A stretch of 64,000 bases of DNA from Adiantum capillus-veneris (GCA_014529385.2 CM043953.1:112936549-113000548); one strand, 5' to 3'; shown: positions 26,692-40,500, counted from the first letter of the stretch. Numbers and translations are program-made. The notes: generated by a model from the letters alone, not told the origin.

Positions 26692-27439
26692 TTAAGGAAC
26701 ACCATACCCTCACTAGGATACACCTATCATAAAGCCTCTACACTCAAAACCCTCACTCTGGACCCATTTGCAAAAAATGCATATGAAGACAGAGCAGTAT
26801 TTTGGAAGTGTTTGAAACTGAAATCAATGAGTACCTATGTGTAGCTTATGTTGCCATGATTCTAATGACTACTTGCAAGAAAAAAATAGACATCGTTTGA
26901 TACACTTACAACCACAAATGGCTCATAGATGCATCAACGCGTGTGCTCCATCTTGCTTGCAGTGCTTGGCATTGTCAAGTAGCTCTCACTAATCCTAGCA
27001 CAATGGTGTTGTCAGTTCTCCAATGTGATGAGCGAGAGGGCAGTAACGCCAGCATGAAGCTCATGCTCTCTCTCTTCCTCTCTCACACACAGTTGACGAC
27101 AGCTTAAAACTTAGTTTATGAAAAAGTTCTCCTTACGACCTAGGTACCTTATATACTAAGGCTACCATAGGTTAAACCTAAAATAGAGTTCCAAGGATAA
27201 AATGTCTTTGTATGTACAATCTCAAAGTGCCATTGCACCCCGACTTCTGCAACTAGACTAACTACTCATTACAAGTGATGTTTTTAACCATAATCCACAA
27301 CATTTTACAACTCTCAAAAAATAAGGCTTGTTGAGTTATGGTGTGCTGTTGACCCACGGGTCAATACTCCCCCACTCCGAATTCATGTTGTCCCTATATG
27401 ACCTGGTGGCCAATGTTGGTGTGGTCTTCGTTGTCATTT
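26692..27439. other. Gene-free stretch
   Basis: No recognised coding or repeats. Confidence 0.5.
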
Positions 27440-28522
<1,083 letters not shown>

Positions 28523-30339
28523 TGAGTGGCATAAAATGGTAACCATCTTTTTGCAACATTTGTCAGCCTACTCAACGTCCTCTTCCTCATATGTGTATAT
28601 ATTTTTCTACGCTATTAAGTTATCTAGAGTAAATTCCCCCTCTTCGTTTAACCTTTGTGGCGACACATACATTATACTAGTCCCAAAAATGTCACCTTAG
28701 TCATATATTTATATTACCACCCTTTTCTTTTTTGCTTTGTAAATAGAATAAGCATACAATAACCAACTATATACCCCCAAATTTTCTTACCTCTTGTGAA
28801 TTAGTAGTAGAAAAATAATATATCCATCTTCCACCCCATATAGATAAATTCCCATGAAAATCAACTCTCTACTTGTCTTTACCAAAGATTATGGTCCCTC
28901 TCTACAAGTCTTCTATGCCCCCTACATAGGTGGCCCAATATCTCTTAAGAATATACATATAGTTTCTCTCCTTTCAAAAAGACTCCAATTGTATATTCTT
29001 TTCACAAGCAAATAATATTGGGCCCTCCTCTATTTTTTTAAGCATCATAGCCTTTTGAAAAAGCATGATTTCCCTTGGATGCATACAAGCAAAGGGCCCA
29101 TACAAGAAGACTTGGAAGCAAAAGGTTCCCTAGCCTAGTGTGGACCTTCCAAACCTAATTGATTGGTGCATGGGCGTGAATAATAGTCCAAATTCATATC
29201 AAACATGTTGAGAAGGTCAATTTTTCCTTTTGAAGCATGTCATTCCGAGCTACAGGTAAAAAGTTATGGTCAAAATAGTGTAAATCTGTCAGATTCACAG
29301 CAAAAGGGAACTGTAAATCAAGTAAATCAAGAGGGTGAGATCTTATTTTTTCCCCTAATCATCTTCTAGAAGAGCAATGAGTGTTCAAGGTCACTTGCAT
29401 GTGATGGGACCAACCTAAAGATGCTTTCTAAATACCAAGACAGACAAGTTGAGATACCCCGCAGGAGCCACCCGTAGGGCCTCATGGTGGGGCCCACCTA
29501 CATTATGCACCCCTATGGAGCCTTCACGGTCTAAAATGATATTTTTGGTGAATAAATAGTCCCTTTTATGTCCAAAATTCAATGAGTGGTCAAAGGACAC
29601 TTAATTAGGTCTAATCACTTACTCTAATTAAGTGTAGCATAATCCCACTCCTACACAACTATAAATAGCCCCCCTTGGAGAGACTCAAGGACACACACCT
29701 ATATTTTCAACTTCATGTTTTTTCTTGATCAATAGTAGAGAAAACCCCAACTCTCCCTCTTTCACATCCTCCCTCCTAACCCTCCTCTTTGGAGGAAGTG
29801 CAACTCTATTCTCCACTCTTTCCATTCTACAATCTCTTACTCCATCAACCCAATAAATCATTTGTAGCACCTCAATAACTTGTACATACATCATGATCTC
29901 TCTCATAGTTATGTTAATGATCATGAAATCATCTTCAAAACTTTCAAGTGTCGCAATTCGTGATGGTTAGCCAGCGTCTGTCCTCCCCTTAAAAGGTGTG
30001 CGAGAAATCAAGTAAGTGTTCTATTCTCAATTTACCATGTGTAGCATAATCCCACTCCTACACAACTATAAATAGCCCCCCTTGGAGAGACTCAAGGACA
30101 CACACCTATATTTTCAACTTCATGTTTTTTCTTGATCAATAGTAGAGAAAACCCCAACTCTCCCTCTTTCACATCCTCCCTCCTAACCCTCCTCTTTGGA
30201 GGAAGTGCAACTCTATTCTCCACTCTTTCCATTCTTCAATCTCTTACTCCATCAACCCAATAAATCATTTGTAGCACCTCAATAACTTGTACATACATCA
30301 TGATCTCTCTCATAGTTATGTTAATGATCATGAAATCAT
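28523..30339 (+). repeat. Element A 5' LTR, left part
   Basis: Matches 57571 to about 58980 with about 2% differences by eye. A TATA box (CTATAAATAG, 29659-29668) lies upstream of a pyrimidine-rich stretch. A 407-bp segment (29632-30038) is repeated from 30039, so the TATA region occurs twice (second at 30065-30074). The last five bases, ATCAT, are the target duplication of element B. Confidence 0.93.
29632..30339 (+). repeat. Tandem 407-bp duplication inside element A 5' LTR
   Basis: Copy 1 is 29632-30038. Copy 2 starts at 30039 and continues after element B to about 50925. The 3' LTR has a single copy. Both copies carry the TATA box and the start of the presumed transcript. Confidence 0.9.
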
Positions 30340-30626
30340 TGTTGAGCCAGCAGAGGATCCTACCCACATTTTTGCTCACACTCATCATTTTTGTAACCAT
30401 TGATTGTAATAAATATCTTTCCGACATTGATTTTGAATTGATCCATTCATTAAGTAACGGGACTCAATTGAGTTTCCAGCTTGTAATCTTGAAGTAATTT
30501 CACTTGCTGATGTAATTAGTAGAGATGTTCTCACCTCCAACGCTGAGGTATATAAGCCAAAGTTTTGTAACCTAAGGAGATTCAGTTTTATTAATCAAAG
30601 TGAGTTTTTGAGCGCCGTGACTGTGT

Positions 30627-30701
<75 letters not shown>

Positions 30702-31325
30702 TTATCTACTTGCTACGCGAGCTACGGAGCCGCCATTGGAGAAGCGACACCGCCATTGTGTTAGCAATGGCGAGAGCTACGCACTGATACCAAGAGTGCG
30801 CGCTATCGGCTTCTATGTGTGGTAAGTTCCTACGAGCTTCGGTGTGAGTTTTCTTCCAACTCGTGTGTCGGAATAGAGCGTGCAGCATATCTATAGAACC
30901 ACAACGAGTAGAGCTACACATTAGTACCATCGGGGTCAAGTTTTGATCACCTGTATTTTTCGGCCTGTCTTCATACGTGTTTACCGCACAGAGTGGTTAT
31001 AGGTTGATTTTGCATTTCAAGTATTTAGGGTGTTGTTCTTACCTAGTGTATAGACTTCCCCTTGAGTTTGAGATCGATTCAATGATTCTAGATCCTGTTT
31101 CGTATAACAGTCATTCGCAGTACGGATTTCAGTCACCTGCGTATTCTAGAACTTAGATTTGATTTCCTTAGTAGTGATTGTCATTAGAAGGTCGAGTAGG
31201 TGATTTGACACCCACCTAGTTGTTTCCATGCGCCTGCGGGTCAAGCTTCGTCCTCGTCTGACAAATTCTCTTGTTGGTTGAGTTCTCGCTATTTAGCTTC
31301 CGCTAGCGGCGTAACCGCCTTAACA
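30340..31325 (+). repeat. Element B 5' LTR
   Basis: Has TATATAAG near 30549 and (GA)n at 30629-30699 (about 71 bp, against 19 bp at 50168-50186 in the 3' LTR). Confidence 0.95.
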
Positions 31326-31327
31326 TT

Positions 31328-31347
31328 TGGCGCCGTTGCCGGGGACG
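31328..31347 (+). promoter_or_regulatory. Primer-binding site of element B
   Basis: TGGCGCCGTTGCCGGGGACG follows the 5' LTR after TT. This is the site common to many plant gypsy elements. Confidence 0.9.
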
Positions 31348-31863
31348 AGAGCCCTAAGTAGCTGACCTTAGACTAATCCTACGAGGTGAGTCGTATAAAC
31401 TACTTTGTATACTTTAGTTAGAAAAGATCTAGGAGTGGTGGATTCCGAAGATCTCGAGAGATACTAGGAAGTGGGGTATTCCTGGGTCTTCCGTGTTGAC
31501 AGTATTTTTAGTTTAGCTTAGATTTGTTTGTTGTTTTGTTGGTGTTGAGTAGTTGTTGATAGAAGAAGAATTTGCTGGTCCATGAGTGGCAGTGGATCTC
31601 TTTAAAATCACAATTACCAAACCCATTTTATGATTAGGAATAGCTTAGGTAGGACTTCATTTGATCCTGATCTTGAGCTAGTAATCATTGGAGTATTTGC
31701 TTGATATGGTTGATTGCATGTTAGATCACTAAACCGTCGAGTTGGTAGTGAAACTTGCAATAAACAAAAGTCAGAGAAATTTTCTGTGTATCTGGGAGTT
31801 GCTGAGCACTAGAGGAAGCTTTAGGAAGGATTCTGTGCCAAAAAACTGGAAATCTGCAACTTT

Positions 31864-32582
31864 AGACATCATACGCGTATGATGTCTAAATGACCAAACA
31901 GAGACCAAAACAGAAATTTTGACTTTACCAGAGTGTTCAAAAGGGGGTTATACTCTAATTTCAACTTAAAACAAGAGCATTAACACTCAAAGAAACCCGA
32001 AAAGACAAGTCGGAGTCCAAGAAACGCAAAGAATAGGAAATTTTGGATTCAGATCTTGTTTTTACATTCAAACCTGACAAAAACACTTGAAACTCAATTG
32101 CAAACATTGGAGAAGGCTTAAAACCAAGAATAGTCAAAATCTGGGACAAAAGACATCATACGCGTATAATGTCTTTTAGCACATCCACTGCTTATTTTTG
32201 ATATCTGACCTGACAGGATTGTTACAAGCACTGTAGAAAGCATAAATATCAAGTCTTGACCCAAATTGATGAAAAAGACATCATACGCGTATGATGTCTT
32301 TGACCTAATTTTGGACATATTTTGATACTTTGCCAACACAGATCCATTGTAATAGCTGTCTAGAGGTTATATTTCAAGTTTCATCCCATTTGGATCACAA
32401 TTGACCCAAAACAAGTCAAAAGCGGAAAATTGCCAAGAAAAGCCTAAATTAGCCATAACTTGCTCAAACAGAGTTCAAACTGAATTTTGTGAGTGGACGG
32501 AGCATAAGGGGGCTACTGAGAGTGAGCATAACCAAAATAGTCCAAATCTGTGAAAAAAAGACATCATATGCGTATAATGTCT
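31864..32582. repeat. Leader palindrome cluster of element B (4 copies)
   Basis: Copies of a 24-bp palindrome (half-site AGACATCATACG then its inverse CGTATGATGTCT) at 31864-31887, 32151-32174, 32276-32299 and 32559-32582. The first is perfect and extends to 30 bp (TTT/AAA ends). The others have 0-2 changes. They lie in the otherwise non-coding leader between the primer site and gag. Confidence 0.95.
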
Positions 32583-32746
32583 TTTTCAGCATAACTGCAA
32601 CAAAATTCTCACTTGATGAAACAGAAGGTGTCCAACTGACAAGATTAAACAATTGACCAAGTATCAATCAGTTTGGATCAATTCTAACCACAAAAACTTG
32701 GGGAAACAAATTGCCGAGACGGAAAAGTTAAAGTCCTTTAGGGGAA

Positions 32747-33613
32747 TTGATGAATTTGAGATCGGGAAGGAATCTCCAGAAAAACCAACCAAAACAAAGG
32801 GAACAAGCAAGTGTCATATCAACCGAGGGAAGTGTAAACCAAAGTTGGGTGCAACCATTAGAGCCGATCTTTGAAGGAAGTGTCTCTGATACTTCTTCGG
32901 AGAGATCTTACGAGATTTTCACCGAACACTTGGAACACTTGAACCTGAACAACAAAGAAAATATGGCAGTAGGATCATCAAACCCTTCCGCCACAATGAA
33001 GCTATTGTTCATAAAATATCAGTACGACAATGAGCAAGGTGCCAAGATCTACAAGGATGGAATGGACCGCTATTGTGTGAAGATAGAAGATAGACCTAGT
33101 GAGTTCAAGGACTTAGTGCCTGTGAGCTATAGCGGAGATAGATATCTAGATGACGAGGGTACCATGTACTTGGTAGTCCTAAACCCTAACATTGTGGACA
33201 AGTGGGGATTGATGGGCACCAAAGCCAAAGTAGATGAAGAACTTGAGGAGAAGGCACCAATAACGAACTTCCCTGATGCGAGGTTAAGAAGAGAGAATGA
33301 AACTACAAGGATCAACACTGATAACATCTATGTGGGGCTATACAAATATGATAATGGGTAGCAAGATCTTTATTATAGATGTGAAGAACCCTACACCGGA
33401 GAGTTGACAGACCAAAAAAGACTTTATGTCTTTACCTACACAGAGGGATCGGAAGTGAAAATTGCTGCTTACGACAAGTATGGGAGGCAATACTCAACAA
33501 TGGGCAAGAAAGAATTAGAAGGATATACATACTTTGGGGGACCACTACATCAGTATTATGTTACTTCTAGCTCACAAAGACCAGCACCAACAAATGGAGT
33601 CAAAACCCAATGA
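32747..33613 (+). pseudogene. Element B Gag N-terminal part, one stop
   Basis: A frame interrupted by TAG at 33359-33361 and otherwise open to 33613, about 288 codons. It begins MMNLRSGRNLQKNQ and contains KLLFIKYQYDNEQGAKIYKD and DRYLDDEGTMYLVVLNPN. No domain recognised. After the TGA at 33611-33613 the coding continues in another frame into the gag core, so this is probably the N-terminal region of Gag rather than a separate gene. Confidence 0.65.
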
Positions 33614-33681
33614 CGACAGGAGGACAAAGAACTCAGGCTGCTGACTCTTTCAGTCAACCTTAGTACTCGAAGCCCAGACCA

Positions 33682-35537
33682 ATGGGATCATTACATTCCA
33701 GAGAGTCAATGGATACGAATCGAGGTAGTGCAGTTCCAATCCACACATATACCACTCCAGGTCCAAGGTTCGAAGCGGAACCATCACAATTACCTCCTAG
33801 TACTAGATTCAGGGCAGGGGAACCGACAAGGGTAACCCATGAAGTCCATGATGCTAGAGAAAGCTTTAGCCGGGACACAGGAGCAATGAGATTGGTAGCA
33901 GACCATAGACGTATGAGACCATCTCAAGTAGCAAAGTGTATGCCAAAGAAGTATGGTGGTTCAGGAGATCCGTATGCACATGTGTCACTCTTTAAGCAAG
34001 TCTTAAGAGCTGAGCAGATAACAGATTTCCATACACAATACGAGGGATTTGGTCTTACTCTAGAAGGTACGGCATTGACATGGTTTCAACCACTGAACAT
34101 AGGGGGATTCCAGGACATTGACCATTTGCTAAGAGAGTTTGCTGAGGAATTCTCAAAACGAGGGATTAAGCACAATACGGTCTCACAAATATATGCTTTT
34201 AAACAGAGAGAACACGAAAAAGTGAAGGAAGCTTCACTTCGCTTCAAACAATACATTGAGAGATGTCCAGTACGTGAACGACCACAAGATGACAGACTAT
34301 CTGTTCTTTTATTGAGGGACTGAGGAACGACACTCTCAAGAAGGACTTGCACTTGAAAGCTTGTACAAGTTTCGAGCAAGTAACAAGAGAAGCATTGTAC
34401 TTAGTGGATAACTGTACGGTTTATGGAGAGGTGTCAGCGGATACAGATTTTGCATCCAGTAGCTCTTCCTCCGTAGTGAGCGAGACTACCACTAAAAAGA
34501 ATGTTCAAACAACAACCATGCCAAATGTAGAGCAAATGATAGAAGATGCTCTAAAAAGGATGGCACCATACCAAAAACCATTGCCAAAAACACTGAAATG
34601 GTGTGCTATTGAACAAAAATGGACAAATCATCCAACAGAGGAGTGCTATTACAACAAAGGGTATGTAAGGGAGCGTCAGTATGCACCTCCTGCTCAATTA
34701 GCACCACCTCAAGTACATCCAGTACCTCGATACCCAACGGGAAATGTACCAGGACCTATGGGGATCGAAAGACCGCAACCGGTATTGGGACAACAACCAC
34801 CTTTACCAGGAGCAAGACCAGTGGGCATTAGATATGCACCAACCTTAGAGAATCAGGAAGAACAAGCCTTAGTGCCTGTTCGAGCCTATTATGAAGAATC
34901 TGGTGCACACATGTTTCCAATTGTGTATTACCCACCAGAAGAACCCAAACAACCAGAACCATGGGGCATGATTGAGAATGTTGGAATACCAACAGTTATA
35001 AGTGCTTCTGATGAAGAGAGATACAATTTGGACGCAAGAACATTGATGTTCATAGCTCATGGAGGGTTAACAGGACAAAGACCATCCTATCCACAAAGGA
35101 CGAATCAAATGGGACCAAGACCAGCACTAGGACCCTGTTACAAGTGTGGAGGTGACCATCTGATGAATGTTTGTCCACATACGGAAATCATTAGAATTAA
35201 CGCTTATTGCACTGAGTGTGGGGTTACTCACTTCATTGAGGATTGTTCAAAGAATCCAAACAAAGTGCAAAAGACGACATTGAATATGCTAGAAACTATT
35301 CCTACCAGCAGTGGGTCTGAAAATGAAACTCTGATACCAACGCAAGTTGTTACTAGAGCTCAAGCTAAGAAAAACACTAGAGAACCTGAGAATGGAAAGT
35401 TAGCGACTGAAGTGGTTAGTCAAGGACCGCGGAGTCAGAAAAACACATGGAAAGCTAGAAAAGCACGCATGAAGTTGAGAAAAGAACGTGAAGACGCTAT
35501 TCTAGCTGAGGAACTAAAGCAAACTAAAGAAGATTAG
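33682..35537 (+). pseudogene. Element B Gag core with two zinc knuckles, frameshifted
   Basis: The gag core is visible as KKYGGSGDPYAHVSLFKQVL, GLTLEGTALTWFQPL, FAEEFSKRGIKHNTVSQIYA and FKQREHEKVKEASLRF. Near 34305 the frame shifts: the true reading goes from DDRLSVL into SFIEGLRNDTLKKDLHLKAC of the next frame (to 35537). The second part has a proline-rich linker, then two unusual zinc knuckles, CYKCGGDHLMNVC and CTECGVTHFIEDC. Both are C-x2-C-x3-H-x4-C, one residue short of the standard CCHC spacing. The role is capsid assembly and RNA packaging. Confidence 0.85.
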
Positions 35538-35785
35538 AAAAACTTGAGAGTCAAAACGGGAAACGAGAGATGAGCCCGGAAAGAACGAAACAAAAGAGTA
35601 TCAAAGAAACAACGAGCTTAAGCTCAGGGGGATCAGTGCTAGTCGACAAAGTACACGAACCATTGGACGCACTGATGAGAGCTTACGAAGCTAGGTTAAA
35701 GAACAACCAAACACAAGAACAGAGGTGGATGACATACCCAAACGCGAATTGGAAAAGCAGAGACTTGAAATGTGCCAGAGAATGA
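35538..35785 (+). pseudogene. Gag-protease linker of element B, frameshifted
   Basis: A 71-codon frame at 35570-35785 overlaps the next large frame by 14 bases. Another frame here reads QRLEMCQRMIETAQALLEPP, which looks more natural, so this junction has suffered small indels. Confidence 0.5.
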
Positions 35786-37511
35786 TCGAGACTGCACAAG
35801 CCTTATTAGAACCACCAAAAGAAACAATGAATTGTGGAACGAAAACCCAATTCAGCAAGAGACTATTGTTTCACGGGTAGCTGAAAAGACTCCCAGTGCA
35901 CAAAAGCCTGAAAATACACACAAGGATGACCGCATAGTATTGAACACAACCGATCAGGAGATAGAGAGTTTTCATCCAGTCATACAGAGGTCTTACGGAA
36001 GAGATGAGGATTACAATGAATTTTGGAAACAAGTGAGAGAGGCAAACTTTGCAAACGAGCTAAGTTGCCAAGCTAATCAGACAAATTGGGAAAAGGACAT
36101 CAGGAATCCTCCCATAGTGGAATTTGAGGCAGGATCTCAAGTGGACTTGGATCTGCAATCTTACTGGGGAGATGGGGGCTCTGTTAGAACAATGGAGAGC
36201 AAACCTCATTCACTGAATACCTTACCTTCATACTTAGGAGAGTATGAAGCAAAATCCGAGATTAGAGCACTTCCCTCACGAAGAATCTCATCAGAAAAAG
36301 TCATGGACTCGCAAGGATTGATAGAGATCTTGTCAACACCAGTGACATGCACTATCACTCTAGCTGAGCTTTTGAGGCTAAGACCACATATGTGGACCAC
36401 TGTAGGAAAATGCTTGGAGAAATTTGGGATAAAAGACCCAACATCGAGACTGCAAGAGGGTATACAAGAGCTGAGTAAACCACAAAAGAACGCTAAGCCT
36501 GTACCCTTAAACAAGGTCGGAGAGTATTGCGAAGGTGAAGAGGGGAATACAACCTTACCAGTTGAATTCCAAGGAGTGAAGACGATGGCAATACTAGACA
36601 GCGGAGCTGGGGTAGCCATTGCTACAAAAGAAATCTGGAAAAAATGGGGGAAACCAGCAATAAGGAAGACTAGGTTGAAACTCCAATTAGCAGATGGACA
36701 CATGGAGAAACCTATGGGGTTATTAGAGAAAGTTGTAGTGACTTCTTGCGGCATTGAATACGAACATACTTTTGCTATTGTCGATTTTGGCAAGGAGAAT
36801 AACTATGATATCATACTGGGAAGACCATTCATGAGACAGTTGAAAATGGTCCAGGATTGGGGCTACGATCACATATACCTGAGAAATATGGAAACCACTA
36901 CACGTGTGAACCTGAAAGACCATAGCTACAAAGATGTGAACCGAACACCGGTGGAGGAGTTTGATTCAGCTACTTTGGCGGGATCCGAATTTCCAGCTTG
37001 GTTAGGTAAACCCAAGGAGTTATGGATGTGTGGAGCTTCGAAATGTGGAAGTCTGAAACGAGAAGAATGTGTTTTAGAAAGGGCTATCGAAGACGAAACT
37101 TATATAGGAGAACCCTTTCCAGAGGACACGCTTGAACCATTAGAATGGACACACATTCTAGCAACCCTAGATGTTTGTGCAATTCCGGATGGTCCCACAA
37201 CGAAATTTTGCGACAAGGACGGGTACGACGTGGTTCCGTACTTCATGTTGAGAACTGTACTCGAAAAAGAAACTGAAAAGAACGATACACTGGAAAAGGA
37301 AGATGAAGAAGAGGTGTTTCACGACATTCCCGATCATCCAGAGTGGGGAAATGAAGCAGACAACGAGTCAACGGACAATTCAAGCGGAAACGAAGAAACT
37401 ATAACGGATGTCCGATTTTATGATTTTCGAACCAAACTAAACAACGCCAGAAACGCTATAGAGCAAAGAAAAAAACAAAGGGGGTTAGAACCAATCCGAT
37501 GCCTAGAATAA
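35772..37511 (+). CDS. Element B protease region (first retropepsin)
   Basis: 579 codons. The aspartic protease lies around codons 260-375: the active site is MAILDSGAGVAIA with Asp276 and the second hallmark is DIILGRPFM. It would cut the polyprotein as a homodimer. The N-terminal 250 residues are acidic and unassigned. The C-terminal part (YLRNMETTTRVNLKDHSYKD, AWLGKPKELWMCGASK, DGPTTKFCDKDGYDVVPY) has no domain I know but recurs in a related fragment on the minus strand at 62.1-62.6 kb, so it is conserved in the family. It overlaps the pol frame by 13 bases in a different phase, which could be a frameshift mutation or a site of translational frameshifting. Confidence 0.85.
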   Translation: MPENDRDCTSLIRTTKRNNELWNENPIQQETIVSRVAEKTPSAQKPENTHKDDRIVLNTTDQEIESFHPVIQRSYGRDEDYNEFWKQVREANFANELSCQANQTNWEKDIRNPPIVEFEAGSQVDLDLQSYWGDGGSVRTMESKPHSLNTLPSYLGEYEAKSEIRALPSRRISSEKVMDSQGLIEILSTPVTCTITLAELLRLRPHMWTTVGKCLEKFGIKDPTSRLQEGIQELSKPQKNAKPVPLNKVGEYCEGEEGNTTLPVEFQGVKTMAILDSGAGVAIATKEIWKKWGKPAIRKTRLKLQLADGHMEKPMGLLEKVVVTSCGIEYEHTFAIVDFGKENNYDIILGRPFMRQLKMVQDWGYDHIYLRNMETTTRVNLKDHSYKDVNRTPVEEFDSATLAGSEFPAWLGKPKELWMCGASKCGSLKREECVLERAIEDETYIGEPFPEDTLEPLEWTHILATLDVCAIPDGPTTKFCDKDGYDVVPYFMLRTVLEKETEKNDTLEKEDEEEVFHDIPDHPEWGNEADNESTDNSSGNEETITDVRFYDFRTKLNNARNAIEQRKKQRGLEPIRCLE

Positions 37512-40500
37512 GAGGAAAAAATCAATTCCTAATGCTAGTAAAGGCGGAAGATTGTGTTAAGGATAAGATTTCTGGAAGAATGAGAGGCAATGATCAAAAG
37601 AGCTTACGAAAAGACAAAAGAGGCTCAAGAAATCAAGTTCAAAGGAATGGAACGAAAACTGAAACAGAAAAATCAGAAAAGAACAAGCGCAACAGAGAAC
37701 ACACGGAGTCCAAGTTAGAACGTAGAAACAAGTACAGAGAGCTCAAGAAAACTCTGAAAGAAGTTTGGACGACAGAAATTGAGAGTGGAGAGGACGAAAA
37801 CGCCAAAATCAAGGAAAACATGGATGTTCCCTCTCACTATAGGAAATTCACAATAGAGGATAGGAAGGTGGTATTAACCCCACCTATTCGAGAGAGAAAG
37901 GAGAACGAATCTTATGACGGACCGGAGGATGCAAAAAAAGTTGATTTAGCAGCTCCAGGTGAGCCACCTAGACCGGTGTACATAGCCACAGATTTGTCTC
38001 CAGGCGAGGAAGAGAGACTTTTGAGTCTTCTCAGAGAGTATAGGGATGTGTTTGCATGGTCTTATAAGGACTTAAAGGGAGTTGACCCATCGATATGCCA
38101 ACACACAATCCCACTGAAACAAGACGCAAAGCCTAGCAGACAGAGACCATACACATATAATGATACGTTTGCTAAGCGAATCAAAGAAGAGATAGATAAG
38201 CTAATGGAAGCTGAATTCATATACGAGATTGAACACACCGATTGGGTATCTCCGATTGTGGTAGTACCCAAGAAGAACGGAAAACTCCGAGTGTGTGTCA
38301 ACTTAAAGAAAGTGAATGCTGCAACAATCAGGGACAATTATCCCCTGCCGATAACTGATCATGTTCTAGAGCGTGTATCAGGGAAAACAGCATACTCCTT
38401 TCTTGATGGTTTTTCAGGATATAACCAGCTAGCCATAGCACTGGAAGATCAACATAAAACAGCTTTTGCAACGGAGTGGGGAATTTATGCTTATCGGGTT
38501 ATGCCTTTTGGTCTAACCAATGCTCCCGCAACCTTCCAGAGGCTGATGACGCATGCTTTCAAAGAATACTTAAGGTTGTTTCTAGAAATATACATGGATG
38601 ACTTATGTGTACATTCTCTTCTGAGAGATGAGCATCTAGAACACCTAAGAAAAGTATTTGAGAAATGTAGGACATATCGCATTTGTCTCAATCCTGAGAA
38701 ATGTGTGTTTATGGTCCGACAGGGCAGAATTCTGGGACATATTGTCTCACAAAACGGAATATCCACGGATTTAGAGAAGATAAAAGTTATAGTGGATATG
38801 CCTAGACCAACCAATGCGAAACAAGTACAGAGCTTTATGGGACATTGCGGATATTATAGACGATTCATTTACATGTACGCTATAATAGGCCAACCACTTT
38901 ACAGGCTAATAGTGAACTTTGAATGGACAGAGGAGTGTGAGGAATCGTTCAAGAAATTGAAAGAGGCACTCATTACTGCTCCAGTCTTGAAATCACCAGA
39001 TTGGGAGAAGATATTCCATGTGCATATAGATGCTTCGGCATATGCAATAGGATGCATTCTGGCTCAGCCAGAAGAAGGAAACATGGATTTTCCTATCTGT
39101 TACGCCAGTCGACAGCTCAACAATGCAGAGAAGAATTACACCACAACAGAGCGAGAAGGATTAGGAATGATATATGCTGTGAAGAAATTTCGGCATTATC
39201 TTCTAGCCAACAAGTTTGTGTTTTTTACGGATCACCAAGCCTTGCTCTACCTAGTGAATAAACCATGCAATACCGGGAGAATAGTGAGATGGTTCATTAT
39301 CTTACTGGAATTCGACTTCACGGTAGTAGTAAAGAAAGGAAAAACACATCTTAGAGCTGATCATCTTTCGCGATTGACGAATGGAGAAGACCCTATAGGA
39401 GTAGATGACGACATGCCAGACGCGTACTTGTTCAACATAGAAATGATACCGAAGTGGTCTCAAAATGTCGTTAACCTATTAACCTATGGAGGAGAGTTCG
39501 ATAGAAGAGAATACAACCAAAAACATATTGCTATTCAGCAATCCAAGAATCTTCAATTGGTTGCAGGAAGGTTGTATCAATTGGGAAATGATCATGTTTT
39601 ACGACTATGCATCAATCCTGAGGAATATAATATATATCTGCGCGAAGCACATGTTCAGGAATGTGCATTTCATTGTTCAAGAAGGAACACATATAGGAAT
39701 TTGTTACAATTGGGAGTCTATTGGCCAGGAATGAAAGAAAGCGTACATGAATATGTCACTGTATGTATTGTATGTTCATCAAAACCGCCAGCAGAGTATT
39801 CGACATTATATCAGATAATGATCGCTCCAGAATGGAGTCAGTATATTGTTGAATATCTCACAAATAGAACTTTCCCAGAAGGAACGTCAAAAGCTCGTCA
39901 GAAATCTGTAGAGACAGAAGCTAGAGATTACGCTTTAATAGGAGATCAACTCTATAAGAGAGGTAAAGACAACCAGCTTAGGATTTGCGCATCAGAGTCT
40001 GAGTATGTGATAATCCTAGAGCAAGCTCATGGAGGAGTAGGTGGAGGCCATTTCTCAGGTGATAAGACAGCAAAACTTGTCTTAGCCGCAGGAATATGGT
40101 GGCCAACATTACATATGGACGCTGAGGAATACGCTAAACGGTGCGATGACTGTCAGCGGACCAAAGTACCACTTAAAAGAGATGATATGCCGCTTAGACC
40201 AATGATGGGGGCAAGAGCTTTTGCAAAATGGGGGATTGATTATGTCGGACCCATTTCACCTCCTGCATATAAGACTCATGCACAATACATCATTGTGGCT
40301 ACAGACTATCTAACAAAGTGGGTCGAAGCAAAGGCAACTCAAAAAGCAGATGCCAGGACCACGGCACAATTTCTATATGAATACGTCTTTGTACGATATG
40401 GATTGCCAATAGAAATTGTGAGTGATCGAGGCACACATTTTATAAATGAAGTGATAAAGATCCTTCTAGATGAATTCATGGTAATCCATAGGAAATCAGC

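Noticed and set aside
36206..36793. 195-codon minus-strand frame opposite the element B protease
   Set aside because: Shadow of the sense coding frame with no recognisable motif.
37499..37511. Programmed frameshift between element B protease and pol frames
   Set aside because: Overlap of 13 bases is possible, but other gag and linker junctions of this copy also show random frame breaks, so a mutation is as likely.
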